Assembly (NCBI RefSeq): GCF_029223525.1
Contig: NZ_JARHTQ010000009.1
Span: forward strand, 1 to 64,000
From: Streptantibioticus ferralitis
Lineage (GTDB): Bacteria; Actinomycetota; Actinomycetes; Streptomycetales; Streptomycetaceae
Length of the DNA: 64,000 bases
Reading direction: 5' to 3'
Shown here one piece after another: positions 39,101 to 47,469 of the stretch. Under the pieces are notes generated by a model. That model was not told the origin of the DNA, ran no database searches, and saw nothing but the letters and a program-made list of their open reading frames with translations. Within the stretch, counting starts at the first letter, position 1; every line of letters starts with the position of its first letter. The translations under genes and the position numbers were made by a program.

Positions 39101-40450
39101 TCGCAGCGCGGTTGTCAGGTATGGTGTGCCGCCCGACAGGCCGCGCGTCAGCAGGCGGGTGACGTATTCGAGCCCCGGTGCCATCGAGGTGTACAGGGCC
39201 AGGCCGGTCTGCTTGGCCTGGGTGCGCAGTTGGGTGACGGCGCCGGTCAATCCCTGGCCACGTGCGGCAGTCAGGGTAGCGGCGGTGCCGGTCTGGTTGA
39301 CCGCCGTCGTCAACGCGTCGAACGACTCCACGCCCTGGTGCGCCAGCGCGACCGCGCCGGACAGTGCCGGGCGGCCGAACGCCTTCGTGACCGCGCCGGT
39401 GAAGTCTCCCTCGCTCATGCTGTGCTGGGCCTTCGACAACCCATCGATGACCGTGCGCAGCCCCAGGAACTTACCTTGGGCGTCGTAGGCGTCGATGCCC
39501 AGTTCTTTCAGCGCGCGGGCCGACTGCGGTGTCGGGGCGGCGAGTGCGGCGAACATGCCGCGCAGTGACGTTCCCGCAGTCGAGCCGAGGATGCCGGATT
39601 TGCCCAGCATCCCGATCGCCGCTGCGGTGTCCTGCAGCGAGACACCGAGCCCGTGCGCGACCGGGCCGGCGTACCGCATCGCGTAGTAGATGTCGGTGAT
39701 GTTGCCGGACGCCTTGGTACTGGTCGCGGCGAGCGTGTCGGCCGCCTTGGACGCCTGGTCGGCACCGAGGCCGAACTGGTCCATCGTGTCGCCGAGGATC
39801 TTGGCGCTGGTGGCGGCGTTGACGTTGGTCGCCGCCGACAGCTGGACCGAGGCGCGGACCGCGGCCATGGACTGATCGGCGTTGAACCCGGCTTTCGCCA
39901 GGTCCACCAGAGCCTCGGCCGCGTCGGCTGCGGTCACCCCTGGCAGCTTCAGGTCGTTGCCGAGTTCTTGGGCGACGCTGGAGGCGATCTTCATCTGCCC
40001 GGCGGTGGCGCCTGTCGCCGCGCGGAAGGTGTTCATTTGCTGCTGGTAGCGGTTGCCCTCCTGCACCATCTCCTCGCCGCCGAGGAACAGCGCGCCGCCC
40101 GCCAGCAGGCCGGTCATGGAGGCGCCGTACCGGCCGGCCCCGGCCAGTGCCCGACTCAGGCGGGAGGCCGACCGCTCTCCGTCGTCCCCTGCGGCGCGCA
40201 GCCCGGCGCGCACCGCGCCCGCACCGGCGGAGATCCGGTTGAGCTCGGCGACGGCTGTGCGGGCGCTGCGGCCGAGCGCCGCGAACTGAGCGGCGGTGCG
40301 CGCACCGTTGGCGTCGAGCTGGCCCAGGGTGCGGCTCGCGGCCTCCGTGCGGTTGGCGAAGGTGCCCATCTGGTTCGATGCCTCGCGCGTGCCCGCGATC
40401 AGGTCGCGGACCTCGGCGCGCATCGCCACAGTCAGGGTGAACCCTGCCAC
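36185..40450 (-). CDS. Tail tape measure protein, 1421 aa
   Basis: The long protein sets the tail length. The first 130 residues are helical. A TP901-type core follows with EMVQEGNRYQQQMNTFRAATGA and LGNDLKLPGVTAADAAEALVD. Hydrophobic stretches lie in the middle (VLVPIGHVVGDLVQGFAALP). The region at 36848-37282 holds five 29-residue repeats. At the length-per-residue rule used for siphophages, 1421 residues predict a tail of about 200 nm. ATG 40450 is the start. Confidence 0.85.
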   Translation of the reverse strand: MAGFTLTVAMRAEVRDLIAGTREASNQMGTFANRTEAASRTLGQLDANGARTAAQFAALGRSARTAVAELNRISAGAGAVRAGLRAAGDDGERSASRLSRALAGAGRYGASMTGLLAGGALFLGGEEMVQEGNRYQQQMNTFRAATGATAGQMKIASSVAQELGNDLKLPGVTAADAAEALVDLAKAGFNADQSMAAVRASVQLSAATNVNAATSAKILGDTMDQFGLGADQASKAADTLAATSTKASGNITDIYYAMRYAGPVAHGLGVSLQDTAAAIGMLGKSGILGSTAGTSLRGMFAALAAPTPQSARALKELGIDAYDAQGKFLGLRTVIDGLSKAQHSMSEGDFTGAVTKAFGRPALSGAVALAHQGVESFDALTTAVNQTGTAATLTAARGQGLTGAVTQLRTQAKQTGLALYTSMAPGLEYVTRLLTRGLSGGTPYLTTALRYGQQLAQLYGPELKAKVSAGLGGLVDEAKQLLGPLKALGENTLAAGLNLLINAARTLGTVVHNLESGLEPIAASFASMGKESGGAASELDIVVLAVNAALRAVAGLSTVLVPIGHVVGDLVQGFAALPAPIQSAVFALLLFRRAQPGLTSFASTITGPVRGAIQGFNQEMQLQRSLAASSGVELTRYGAAWAAVQARVGFLGNMTAAFRSADGAGRTFVGTLGGVGRAAGSGLKSAMSGLTSAMGGPWGVALAGVTVGLGLLAEHQQKAAQAAAEHEQRISTLTSALKESGGVIDANVRAQAAQTLMDTKVRDGKDKLVQVMEQAGVPIQRLTDAYLGQGTSLDALQKQLNATAEANAVWIATQGGAAKSYNDTGLKAAQAADALGSVKGEMAQSMKNARDLAAAERGAGDGTSAYDRLKAAVGGLADETADADQRTRSLKQALDLLSGGQISLQAAHAKVNSATLDLKDSTANVDRSQGYGGRQLVNSDNTLNTTTRNGQQLYTQLTSLSDAAADASVATYSLAKQNGEALPAALAKARDEMSQARDAAIKAAEGYGLTREQAEKVADSLGLLPTKVSLLLQTKGMDSTLADLLAVQAEFSKLPNTKIIKVDSLSDGAQQKLKALGFTVKTVPGTRQITITAPTTEARKSLDGLINTLGQTPSSKHVTVSAPTAAAIKSLQAVQAQIRATPGAKTVTVAAPTAAAIKELRALGFQVTQVPGSKDVKITVPTGGPGQAISAIQQRINSLQGKEVTVTTHYVTIQDVIRNTAQDNANALEKQAENFGAHAQGGVVDYYANGGLSDERTQPPGRSEHHVAQIAPAGAWRIWAEPETGGEAYVPLTPSKRERSKAVVEDVVGRFGGEVTWFANGGRTGGEVGAVMANSFKRATSVAAMADVVRRFDIRTGPDDDRTRVVDARAGGRVQVVVVREQQPLIGTMPVTVTDSSATPEQIGSEMMRNLRNAQRGGRIR
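36848..37282 (-). repeat. Five tandem 29-residue repeats in the tape measure protein
   Basis: Five successive units of 29 codons share the pattern K-V-T-V-x-A-P-T-x-x-A-x-K-x-L near their start and end in PG or PS. Units three and four are closest, both with VTVxAPTAAAIKxL. Repeats of fixed length fit a rod-like protein and suggest growth by duplication. Confidence 0.65.
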
Positions 40451-40484
40451 CGCATTCCTCTCCTTTACGTGGGTGCTGGTGTCC

Positions 40485-41386
40485 TCAGTCGCTCGTCGCG
40501 TGGTCGCGCGGCAGGAGCTGGATCTTCACGCCGTAACCGGAACGGTCCTGCGGCACGTGGTCGCGCTCCTGCTCGATCAGCTCGCAGCCGGGGCAGCGCA
40601 TGGTGTCAGTGACGTAGGCGTGCGGATCGCCGCCGCGCTCGCGGTCCCACTCCTCCAGCCGGGTGTGGCACTCGGGACACACCGACCGCTGCCACTCCAC
40701 CCAGGCCAGGGCCTTCGCGCGGTCCAGCGCCGTCCAGTGGCCATCACCGCCGAGGAACTCCGAGTGCGGAATGCCGAACTTCTCGCACAGCTCCAGCTCG
40801 GCCCGCAGCTGCGGATCCCGGCTCAGTCTTTTCCCAGCTCGACCCGGCTCTCCTGCTGCACGCCCCAAGCCGCCTCCCACAGCGCGGTGGCGTCCGGCGC
40901 CGACCATGTGTTCAGCAGCTCGGCCGCCTCGGCCTCGCTCATCCCGTCGAACGAGGCCGCCGCGATCAGTGCCGCGGGGAAAGTGTCCGGGTTGAACGCC
41001 GCGCCGTCGGCCGCCTGTTGGGTAGTCGGCGGATGCTGGGAGATCAGTTCCTCCAGCACCGGGCGCGGCAGCGCGAGGAAGGTCAGAACGTCGCAGGCGT
41101 CATCCAGCGCGGTACGTGCTGTCTCGACGGCGGCGTCGGCCTCGACGGTGTTCCGGGCCGCCTGGGCATCGTCCGGCGCGGCTTCGGCGAGGAACCGGGC
41201 GCGCCGAGCGGCCTGTTCGGCCTCTTCAACCTGCTGCCGGAGCTGGTCGTCGTCGCAGACGCGCAGCTTCTTGCGCGGGCGAGCACGGCGGCGCAAGCGT
41301 TCCATCTTCTCCGCCCACGTCCCCTCCGTCGGCGTGGTCTCGCCGGACGGAGGGGACGGGCGCTTAGCGGGTGCGGGACGCGACAT
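40485..41386 (-). CDS. Tail assembly chaperone, frameshift product (gpGT-like)
   Basis: A -1 shift at the heptamer GGGAAAA (40835-40829) joins the upstream chaperone to a second frame ending at 40485. The extension is about 116 residues with cysteine pairs CPEC and CPGC, so it probably binds zinc. In siphophages the ratio of short and long forms controls tape measure assembly. The second frame overlaps the first and has no proper start of its own, which supports frameshifting. Confidence 0.75.
40823..41386 (-). CDS. Tail assembly chaperone, short form (gpG-like)
   Basis: The 187-residue protein starts at ATG 41386 directly after the major tail gene. It has a charged N-terminus and a helical core (EEAEQAARRARFLAEA, ACDVLTFLALPRPVLEELI, GMSEAEAAELLNTWSA). 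It lies between major tail and tape measure genes, the fixed position of gpG. The stop TGA follows two codons after the slippery sequence. Confidence 0.75.
   Translation of the reverse strand: MSRPAPAKRPSPPSGETTPTEGTWAEKMERLRRRARPRKKLRVCDDDQLRQQVEEAEQAARRARFLAEAAPDDAQAARNTVEADAAVETARTALDDACDVLTFLALPRPVLEELISQHPPTTQQAADGAAFNPDTFPAALIAAASFDGMSEAEAAELLNTWSAPDATALWEAAWGVQQESRVELGKD
40829..40835 (-). promoter_or_regulatory. Programmed -1 frameshift site G GGA AAA
   Basis: In the chaperone frame the codons read CTG GGA AAA GAC TGA, giving the canonical slippery heptamer G GGA AAA with the stop two codons later. The -1 frame is open for more than 110 codons beyond. Confidence 0.75.
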
Positions 41387-41390
41387 GGGG

Positions 41391-41996
41391 TTAGTCCTCG
41401 TCGCGCTCGAAGACGGTGGCGGCGGTCGCGCTCACCACGGTGACCTCCACCTCATCGCCCTTACTGCCATGCCCCGTTGGCTTCGGCAGCGGACGGATTT
41501 CTGCCTCGGGCACCGGCACGTCCAGCGACGGCTCCTCAAGGACGGTGTAGGTGACCTTGAACTTCGCCGCCTCGTTGCCGGTGCTGTATGTCGCGGCGCG
41601 GGTGGCGACCTGAACGGGGAAGACGTCGACCGACTTCGAGCCGGGGATGTCGCCCTTGCGGAGGAAGACCACGTACCCCTTGGCGCCCTTGGGCAGGTGC
41701 TGCTCGATCTCGTCGGACAGCTGGTCCTCGTAGAACGTCAGGCTGGAGCTGGCGGCCTTGTCGTTCCCCGGGATCGAGGAGTTGAACGTCGAGCCCATGT
41801 CCGGGGTCTCGATCGGGTCATTCTCCAGCGCCCACCCCTCGATGTCGGACACCGCGCTCGTCAGCTCGAAGGCATTCGGGGCGCAAAGTTCCTTGCGGGT
41901 GGGCCGATACGAGTCAGCGATGGCCTGGAGCCAGTAGATCTTGGAAATGCCGCGCCGGAGGAATCGGTGATGGGCATGAGTCGGCTTGGTGGACAA
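41391..41996 (-). CDS. Major tail (tube) protein
   Basis: The 201-residue protein has the region ISKIYWLQAIADSYRPTRKEL, then ELTSAVSDIEGWALEND and the pattern SLTFYEDQLSDEIEQHLPKG common to siphophage tube proteins. It ends in a short Ig-like or charged extension. The TTG start at 41996, 8 nt after GGGAG, is preferred; the open frame upstream has unlikely composition. It lies between the tail terminator and chaperone genes, as expected. Confidence 0.75.
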   Translation of the reverse strand: MSTKPTHAHHRFLRRGISKIYWLQAIADSYRPTRKELCAPNAFELTSAVSDIEGWALENDPIETPDMGSTFNSSIPGNDKAASSSLTFYEDQLSDEIEQHLPKGAKGYVVFLRKGDIPGSKSVDVFPVQVATRAATYSTGNEAAKFKVTYTVLEEPSLDVPVPEAEIRPLPKPTGHGSKGDEVEVTVVSATAATVFERDED

Positions 41997-42138
41997 CGGG
42001 TCCGCTCCCACTTCTGGGGCAGCGTCCCGTACCAAGGCCCTGCCCCTTCGAAACTCAAAGGGGGGATTCGCCTGGCCAGGGGCCGAGCGTCCGCGCGGGC
42101 CTCCGCGGTGAGGATCACGAAGAAGCGTTTCCACTCCT

Positions 42139-42588
42139 TCAGGCAGGGGTCACGGTGATCGTGAACCGTTGCACGTAGGACACGATAGCGCCTGCCGCCG
42201 ACACCGAGGTCTCCCCAGCAGCGTCGTGTTCCAACTCCCGGTCGATCACGCATGCTTGGGCAAGATGCAGGTCGTAGGCCCACCGGTCGCCGTTGCGGCC
42301 GACGATGCCGTGGCGTACCCGGTCGGCAAGCCACTGCACCTGGTCATCTCGCTCTCCGACCGACGTCACCTGGTACGACCACGCCGCATCCGCCTGCCAG
42401 TCCCACAACGGCGGACCGCTGAACGTCCCAGGCAGCGAATCCAGGATCGCGTAAGGCACCGACGCCGGTTCCCACTCACCCGACGCACAGCGCACGCGCG
42501 GCAGTTCACCGACACCACACGGCCGACCGGTCGCCTGAGCGATGAGCGCGGCCAGCGCGCGTGTCACGGGAAGACGCGCGGTGGTCAC
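42139..42588 (-). CDS. Tail terminator protein
   Basis: The 149-residue protein has PYAILDSLPGTFSGPPLWDWQADAAW followed by YQVTSVGERDDQVQWLADRVR, typical of siphophage tail terminators (gpU-like or DUF3168-like). It caps the tail tube before head joining. ATG 42588 overlaps the stop of the neck protein. Confidence 0.7.
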   Translation of the reverse strand: MTTARLPVTRALAALIAQATGRPCGVGELPRVRCASGEWEPASVPYAILDSLPGTFSGPPLWDWQADAAWSYQVTSVGERDDQVQWLADRVRHGIVGRNGDRWAYDLHLAQACVIDRELEHDAAGETSVSAAGAIVSYVQRFTITVTPA

Positions 42589-43010
42589 AGCACCCCGTCC
42601 ACCAGCGCCTGGACGAACTCCGGCTCGGTTTGCTGGAACGCCGATCCCACGTGCGGAAACGGCGGCTGCCGGTAGTGGCGGCCGAGCCCATCGACGCCGA
42701 CGAACCCGTACTCAAGGCGCCGCGCCTGCGGCGCGTTCGTGAATACCTCGGCCGTCACTTGCCCGCCTCCGGTAGCCATTCGTACGTCCCACGAGGCCCG
42801 GTACTGGCCGGTGATCACGTTCGGCCCTGGCCTGCCTGAGGCGTTGCGCTGGATACGGACGCGCAGCAGCATCGCGTAATGCCTTGTGATCATGCTGGTC
42901 CGGGCGCGGGCCGCCGACCCGAGACCGGTAATCGCGGCGGCCAGCGCGATCGGATCACGGAACTCCGTCGCGTCCGGGTGGGCGTTCGGATGCGGATTCA
43001 CGTCTGCCAT
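42585..43010 (-). CDS. HK97 gp10-like neck protein
   Basis: The 141-residue protein has the gp10 pattern with a long helix (TSMITRHYAMLLRVRIQRNASGR), YRASWDVRM and a C-terminal RRLEYGFVGVDGLGRHYRQPPFPHV. It joins the head-closure ring to the tail. ATG 43010 overlaps the preceding stop. Confidence 0.75.
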   Translation of the reverse strand: MADVNPHPNAHPDATEFRDPIALAAAITGLGSAARARTSMITRHYAMLLRVRIQRNASGRPGPNVITGQYRASWDVRMATGGGQVTAEVFTNAPQARRLEYGFVGVDGLGRHYRQPPFPHVGSAFQQTEPEFVQALVDGVL

Positions 43011-43441
43011 CAGGCGATCACCTGGATCCGGACGATCCGCACCACGCTGTAGGTGCCGACGTTCGCGTCCGAGACCCGAAAGCGACGTCCCATCAGTTGT
43101 GGGTCCCGGGGGCCATCGGGCCTGATCGATCCGGCGACCCGAAGGACGTCATCAGGTCGCAGCGCCGGAACATCGACCGGGAGCACGGCCTGGTAGTCGG
43201 TCGTCGGCGGGGCTTGGGAAACCGATCCGTCAAGCGGCTTGGTGATTGCCGGGCGCCCGAGCGGCATCACCGCGCCGAGCCCATCCCACACCAGCACCTC
43301 CTCCGGTGACGGCGGGACCAACTGGCCGGTCGCCTCATCGAGCACATCGTCGGCTCGGCCGTCTGAATCGCGCCACACCTCCACCTTGTCATCCAGGATC
43401 CGACCGACGACCCGGCGCACCCCGCTCACATCAAGCCCCAC
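43010..43441 (-). CDS. Head closure protein (DUF6093-like)
   Basis: The 143-residue protein contains DKVEVWRDSDG, VLPVDVPALRPDDVLRV and DPQLMGRRFRVSDANVGTYSVVRIVRI, matching DUF6093 head-tail connector proteins of actinophages. It overlaps the gene upstream by 11 bp and the one downstream by a single base. Confidence 0.7.
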   Translation of the reverse strand: MGLDVSGVRRVVGRILDDKVEVWRDSDGRADDVLDEATGQLVPPSPEEVLVWDGLGAVMPLGRPAITKPLDGSVSQAPPTTDYQAVLPVDVPALRPDDVLRVAGSIRPDGPRDPQLMGRRFRVSDANVGTYSVVRIVRIQVIA

Positions 43442-43802
43442 AGGCCCACTCCCCCAGCTGAGCCAGCATCGCCCGCGTCAACGACCCCGGCCCGGCCCCA
43501 AGATCCGGCCGGGTCAACGCGGCGCGCTCCAGTTCGTCAGGGTCTATAGCCGCGAGGAACTCTGCGACGGCTGGCCCCGGATCGGTGACATCGGCGACTG
43601 ACACGCGCGCCAGCCCGTCGAAGTTGGTGTCACCGCTGTCCGCGAGGTGCAGCACGAGGTGCGCGGGCTCCCCGGGAACCTGGCTGATGGTGTAGCCACG
43701 AAGACCGCGCGGATCGATGCACTCGCCGTCGATCTCGATGATGGTCGTCTGGCCGTCGACACGGAGACGTACGTGATGACCGGCAGAGTCGTTGTGAACC
43801 AT
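43431..43802 (-). CDS. Phage head-completion-region protein, possibly 5'-truncated
   Basis: The 123-residue protein has DIEGECIDPRG-like strands and a C-terminal SLTRAMLAQLGEWACG segment typical of proteins before the head closure gene. ATG 43802 has no visible ribosome binding site, unlike the other phage genes. The next phage gene upstream is 17 kb away at 61222. The true 5' end may have been lost or displaced when the cargo entered. Confidence 0.5.
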   Translation of the reverse strand: MVHNDSAGHHVRLRVDGQTTIIEIDGECIDPRGLRGYTISQVPGEPAHLVLHLADSGDTNFDGLARVSVADVTDPGPAVAEFLAAIDPDELERAALTRPDLGAGPGSLTRAMLAQLGEWACGA

Positions 43803-43889
43803 TCAACAGACGGTAGGAGGAGTGTCGGACAACCCCGCCGCTACGCTGCACCCCACCATTCGCTCGGTTCACCAAAGGGGAAGGGCTCG

Positions 43890-44108
43890 ATGGGATCCAA
43901 CAAGCCGTGGTGGTACCGCATACCTACCCGGCCCCTCGGGGTCATTGTCACCTGCGGCGTCGCGGCCGTCATCATCCTCACCACGCCCGACATCGGCACT
44001 GATGGCGTTCTGTGCGCCCTGCTTTCCAGTGTGTGCGCAGCCTTCCTGACCGGATTCGTTCAAGGCGTAGCGCAGGCCCGTCACGACGAACACTCACAGC
44101 AAACCTGA
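43890..44108 (+). CDS. Small two-span membrane protein, 72 aa
   Basis: ATG 43890 follows AAAGGGGAAGGG. The 72-residue protein has a hydrophobic segment (LGVIVTCGVAAVIILTT), a short loop and a second (LCALLSSVCAAFLTGFV), then a polar tail. It reads rightward, away from the phage tail genes and toward the ABC transporter stop. It may be a passenger membrane protein; function unknown. Confidence 0.5.
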   Translation: MGSNKPWWYRIPTRPLGVIVTCGVAAVIILTTPDIGTDGVLCALLSSVCAAFLTGFVQGVAQARHDEHSQQT

Positions 44109-44126
44109 TCCCGAGGGCCGGTCTCA

Positions 44127-46022
44127 TCAGCGATCCTTGGCCAGGGCAAGGAGTTCGGCGAACAGCCCATCGCCGTTGGACAGTTCCTCGTAGTGGCCCT
44201 GTTCGGTGATCCGGCCGTTTTGCATCACGATGATCCGGTCAGCGATCTTGGTGTTCTCCAGCTGGTGCGTGACCACGATGGTGATGCGGTCGGCCGCGAT
44301 GCTCTTGATCTCCGCGAAGATGTCGTGCTCCCCACGGGGATCCATCTGCGAGGTCGGCTCGTCCAGGATCAGGAGTGGGGACCGCCTGTACAACGCGCGA
44401 GAACAGGCCAATCGCTGCCACTGTCCGCCAGATAGTTCGGCTCCTCCGAAGAACTCTCGGGCCAACAGTGTGTCCAGTTGCTTGGGAAGCTCCTCGATCG
44501 CGTCCCGCATGCCCACGGCATCGACGGCCTCCCACACGGGATCGTCGTTGAAGGTGCGGGGCTGTCCGAGAGTGACGTTCTCCCGTGCCCGCAGGGGCCA
44601 CTGGGCGAAGATCTGCGGGACAAGTCCGCAGGCCGCCCACACACCGCTCGGGTCGGCCGAGGCCAGGTCGGCACCATCCCAGGTCACGCTCCCCTTATCC
44701 GCCAGGAGGATGCCCGTGATCAACCGGGTGAGGGTCGATTTTCCCGAGCCGTTCTCGCCCACGATGGCCAGGATCTCGCCACGACGCAGCGTGAGGGAGA
44801 GATGGTCGACGGCGGGCCGGTCCTTGCCCGGGTACTGGTAGACCACCTCCTCCAACCGAATCTCATCCACCCGCCTGGGGATAGACACCTCGCCACGCCT
44901 GGACGCGCGTTCGGCGGCGAAATCGAGAAAGGCGCGCATGTCGGCGAGATACAGGGAGGTGTGAAACAACGCCGCGCCATTAATGACGAGTTGAGACAAG
45001 GCGCCCAGAGATGCTTGGACGGCGACGACGACGGTGGCGGCGACGGCCAACTCCAGGCGGCCGGTGGCGGCCAGCCAGGCGAGGGTGGCCCAGGTGCCCA
45101 GCAGGAAGATGCCGCCAAGCGCCGAGGTAGCCATCACGATGCGCAGCGTGCGCGGCGCGGCGTCCAACGTGCGCTGGTCGATGCGCTGGGACAGGGTGCG
45201 GTACCAGTAGATGATGTAGTTGGTCATGCTGTTGGCGCGGACCTCGTCGCCGTAGCGGGAGGTCGTGGCCCACCAGCGCATCATGCCCCGCACGTTGCGG
45301 TCGCCGAGGTTGAGGTAGTGCGTCTCGTAATCCACACGGGCCGACAGCACGGCTCCGGCGCCTGCGGGGACGACAGCCAGGAGCAGCAGCGGCAGCATCA
45401 GGGGGTGTAGCGCGGTCAGCACGCCGCCGGCGGCGACCATGCGAATCAGCGCGGACATGAATCGCTGCGCGTCGTTGATGAGCATGGTGGTCCGCGTGAC
45501 TCCGACTTCGGCGGCCTCTTGGCGGTTGGCGAAGCCGGGGTCGCTGTAGGCGGAGGCTTCAACCCGGCAGGTTGCCTCGACCAGCGCGGTGTCCGCCGCG
45601 GTGATCAAGCCGGGGCTGATCCGGTCATTGGCGTAGGAGGACAGCGCGCTGGAGATCCGGCCGACCGCGGCGGCAGTGGCGATGATGACCAGGGCGGGAA
45701 GCGCGGCGTGCAGCCGTTCAGGTACAGGTGCGTTGCCAACGAAGTGCCGCATCGCCTTCGCGGTGAAGGCCAGCACGACTGCCGCGGCGACGCCAGTGAG
45801 CACCTGGCAGGTCACCAGCAGGACGACCGCTAGTCGATCAATTGCCCATGCCATGCGTGCCGTCTGCCACAGCGCGGAGGGCAGGCGAGCACACATGGCG
45901 GCGAAGGTGGCCTCGCCCAGCGGGTTCTTGCTGTAGTTGCTTTCGAATGTGATCGTCGCCGGGGGCGGAGGAGGGGGAGTCTTACGGCCTTCGATCGGGG
46001 TATCAGTGGCAGTCAACTGCAT
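44127..46022 (-). CDS. ABC exporter, fused permease and ATPase
   Basis: The 631-residue half-transporter has an N-terminal permease with about six membrane spans (residues 60-340) and a C-terminal ATPase with Walker A GENGSGKST (about 421-429), signature LSGGQWQRLA (about 528) and Walker B LLILDEPTS. Family members export peptides, lipids or drugs. No protease domain is present at the N-terminus. It lies downstream of the PCMT-type methyltransferase and tiny peptide genes and probably exports their product. A 20-bp element 47 bp upstream recurs at 48080. Confidence 0.8.
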   Translation of the reverse strand: MQLTATDTPIEGRKTPPPPPPATITFESNYSKNPLGEATFAAMCARLPSALWQTARMAWAIDRLAVVLLVTCQVLTGVAAAVVLAFTAKAMRHFVGNAPVPERLHAALPALVIIATAAAVGRISSALSSYANDRISPGLITAADTALVEATCRVEASAYSDPGFANRQEAAEVGVTRTTMLINDAQRFMSALIRMVAAGGVLTALHPLMLPLLLLAVVPAGAGAVLSARVDYETHYLNLGDRNVRGMMRWWATTSRYGDEVRANSMTNYIIYWYRTLSQRIDQRTLDAAPRTLRIVMATSALGGIFLLGTWATLAWLAATGRLELAVAATVVVAVQASLGALSQLVINGAALFHTSLYLADMRAFLDFAAERASRRGEVSIPRRVDEIRLEEVVYQYPGKDRPAVDHLSLTLRRGEILAIVGENGSGKSTLTRLITGILLADKGSVTWDGADLASADPSGVWAACGLVPQIFAQWPLRARENVTLGQPRTFNDDPVWEAVDAVGMRDAIEELPKQLDTLLAREFFGGAELSGGQWQRLACSRALYRRSPLLILDEPTSQMDPRGEHDIFAEIKSIAADRITIVVTHQLENTKIADRIIVMQNGRITEQGHYEELSNGDGLFAELLALAKDR

Positions 46023-46069
46023 CCCTTCTGAACGGTGTTGCCGCGCCTGGATGGTCCGGCGATGCCAAG

Positions 46070-46089
46070 CTCAACGAGGTCGCGCCGGA
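46070..46089. promoter_or_regulatory. Shared 20-bp element, copy 1 (before the ABC exporter)
   Basis: CTCAACGARGTYGCGCCGGA, here with R=G and Y=C, lies 47 bp upstream of the exporter start. The second copy is at 48080-48099. On the minus strand the element ends in TTGAG, which could be a -35 region. The remainder of the 46023-46359 gap has no gene that I can support. Confidence 0.5.
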
Positions 46090-46359
46090 ATCGAACACGC
46101 TCGATTTCGGACGACGTGGAGGCCAAGCACCCTGCGGGTTGTGGGTACGGCCCCCCGGAGCCATCGAGCATGGATCTTGATGGCGGTTGGCTGAAAGGGG
46201 ACTTGAACAAGGGAACTGGCCCCCACGAGACGCGAGGGCCAGACTTACGACCCGCGCACTACCCGGCGCGGTGACCGCCATGGAGCAACACGGCACACGC
46301 CTCGGCGACAAGTGCGTCGGCCAGTGGAAGCGCCGCTTGACTGCCCCGCGAAGCGAGAG

Positions 46360-47463
46360 TCACCGGTACACCGTGGGTACGGGATGGTCTGGGGAGTCCA
46401 GCCATACTCTTTGCCCGTGCTGGTCGATGGCGAGACCAAAGCGGTCGCGCGCGGGGCAGCCTTGTGCTTCCCACCACCGCCATGCCGCCTCTACCTCTTC
46501 CCACAGGCGGCGCGGCCCGTACTGCTCGACCTCGAACTCCGACTGGCCGGGGACGTACTCGGCGGTCGCCCACGACTTCCCGTCGTCAGCAGTAATCCAC
46601 AGTGTCGCCTCGTCGCTGCCGTCCTGGGCGAGGCCGAGTGTCGGCCAGGCGTCCCGCACCTGGGTGCCGATGGCGAACATCCCATCCGGGGAGTCGTCGA
46701 TATCACGTGGGTCGATCCGGGTTGTGGACTTCTCCCCGTCCTCTCCGCGGTAGGCGTCATGAATGTTCCCGCTGCGGCCCCGTTGGGAGCGGCACCACAT
46801 GAACGCCGGGCTTCCGGAGAACCGCCCGGTCGCAATGCCATCGCCCACGTCCAAGGAGGCGAAGGAGTAGGAGTGGAAGCTTCCGCCCCAGGGGGTGACG
46901 ATCCGGCCGCCAGGCGCCTGCTCCACCCACGCGTAGGGGATGTCCCGCACCGTGCAGGTACAGATGATCCGGTCGAACGGAGCAACCTCGGGGATCCCTC
47001 TCAGGCCGTCACCTGTGAGGACCTCCACTGGGAGCCCGGCCGCCTTGAGATTCGCTCGCGCCTGCTCGGCAACGGCGGGATCAACGTCGATCGTGACGAC
47101 GTTTCCGATGCCGAGGCGCGTGCCGAGCCATGCCGCGTTAAGGCCGGTTCCAGCCCCGATCTCGGCGACGGCATGCCCTTCACGTACGCCCAGGAGGTCG
47201 AGCATCTCCAGCATGATCGACGGCATGGAACTGGACGAGGTCGGCACTCCCGTACCGTCGCCGCCGTCATCGGTCTGCGTGACGACCGGAAGGTCCCCAT
47301 AGACCTTCTGCGCCCACTGCTGGTAATCACGCTCCTTGTCCCTGTCCTCGAACACAGGGGGACAGAACAGACCCCGGTCGACGCTGGCGACGACATCGGC
47401 CCAGTCGGGCAGGAGAGCGCCCTTGTTGGTCAGGATCTCAACCAACCGCTTCATCGTGGTCAC
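46360..47463 (-). CDS. PCMT-type peptide methyltransferase
   Basis: The 367-residue protein belongs to the protein-L-isoaspartate O-methyltransferase superfamily. It has TSSSSMPSIM (75-84) and SAM motif I AEIGAGTG (100-107), then GDGLRGIPEVAPFDRIICT and a long C-terminal extension. Relatives work in RiPP clusters, methylating aspartate side chains of lanthipeptides, graspetides or imiditides to give aspartimide. No lanthionine synthetase or ATP-grasp ligase is encoded here. It follows a 35-residue peptide gene by 6 bp. GTG 47463 is the first start; ATG 47454 is possible. Confidence 0.8.
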   Translation of the reverse strand: MTTMKRLVEILTNKGALLPDWADVVASVDRGLFCPPVFEDRDKERDYQQWAQKVYGDLPVVTQTDDGGDGTGVPTSSSSMPSIMLEMLDLLGVREGHAVAEIGAGTGLNAAWLGTRLGIGNVVTIDVDPAVAEQARANLKAAGLPVEVLTGDGLRGIPEVAPFDRIICTCTVRDIPYAWVEQAPGGRIVTPWGGSFHSYSFASLDVGDGIATGRFSGSPAFMWCRSQRGRSGNIHDAYRGEDGEKSTTRIDPRDIDDSPDGMFAIGTQVRDAWPTLGLAQDGSDEATLWITADDGKSWATAEYVPGQSEFEVEQYGPRRLWEEVEAAWRWWEAQGCPARDRFGLAIDQHGQRVWLDSPDHPVPTVYR

Positions 47464-47469
47464 AGCGCA

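Noticed and set aside
38060-39568. Rightward open frame of 502 codons opposite the tape measure gene
   Set aside because: Composition is Arg/Gln/Gly-rich and the opposite strand encodes a recognisable tape measure protein.
46060-46160. A tRNA-like segment with GTTCGATTCC on the minus strand
   Set aside because: The T-loop-like word is present but the T-stem does not pair and no cloverleaf can be drawn.
46360-47463. Calling the locus an FxLD lanthipeptide cluster on the strength of the methyltransferase
   Set aside because: The nearby peptides have no cysteine and no FxLD motif, and no lanthionine synthetase gene is in the window.
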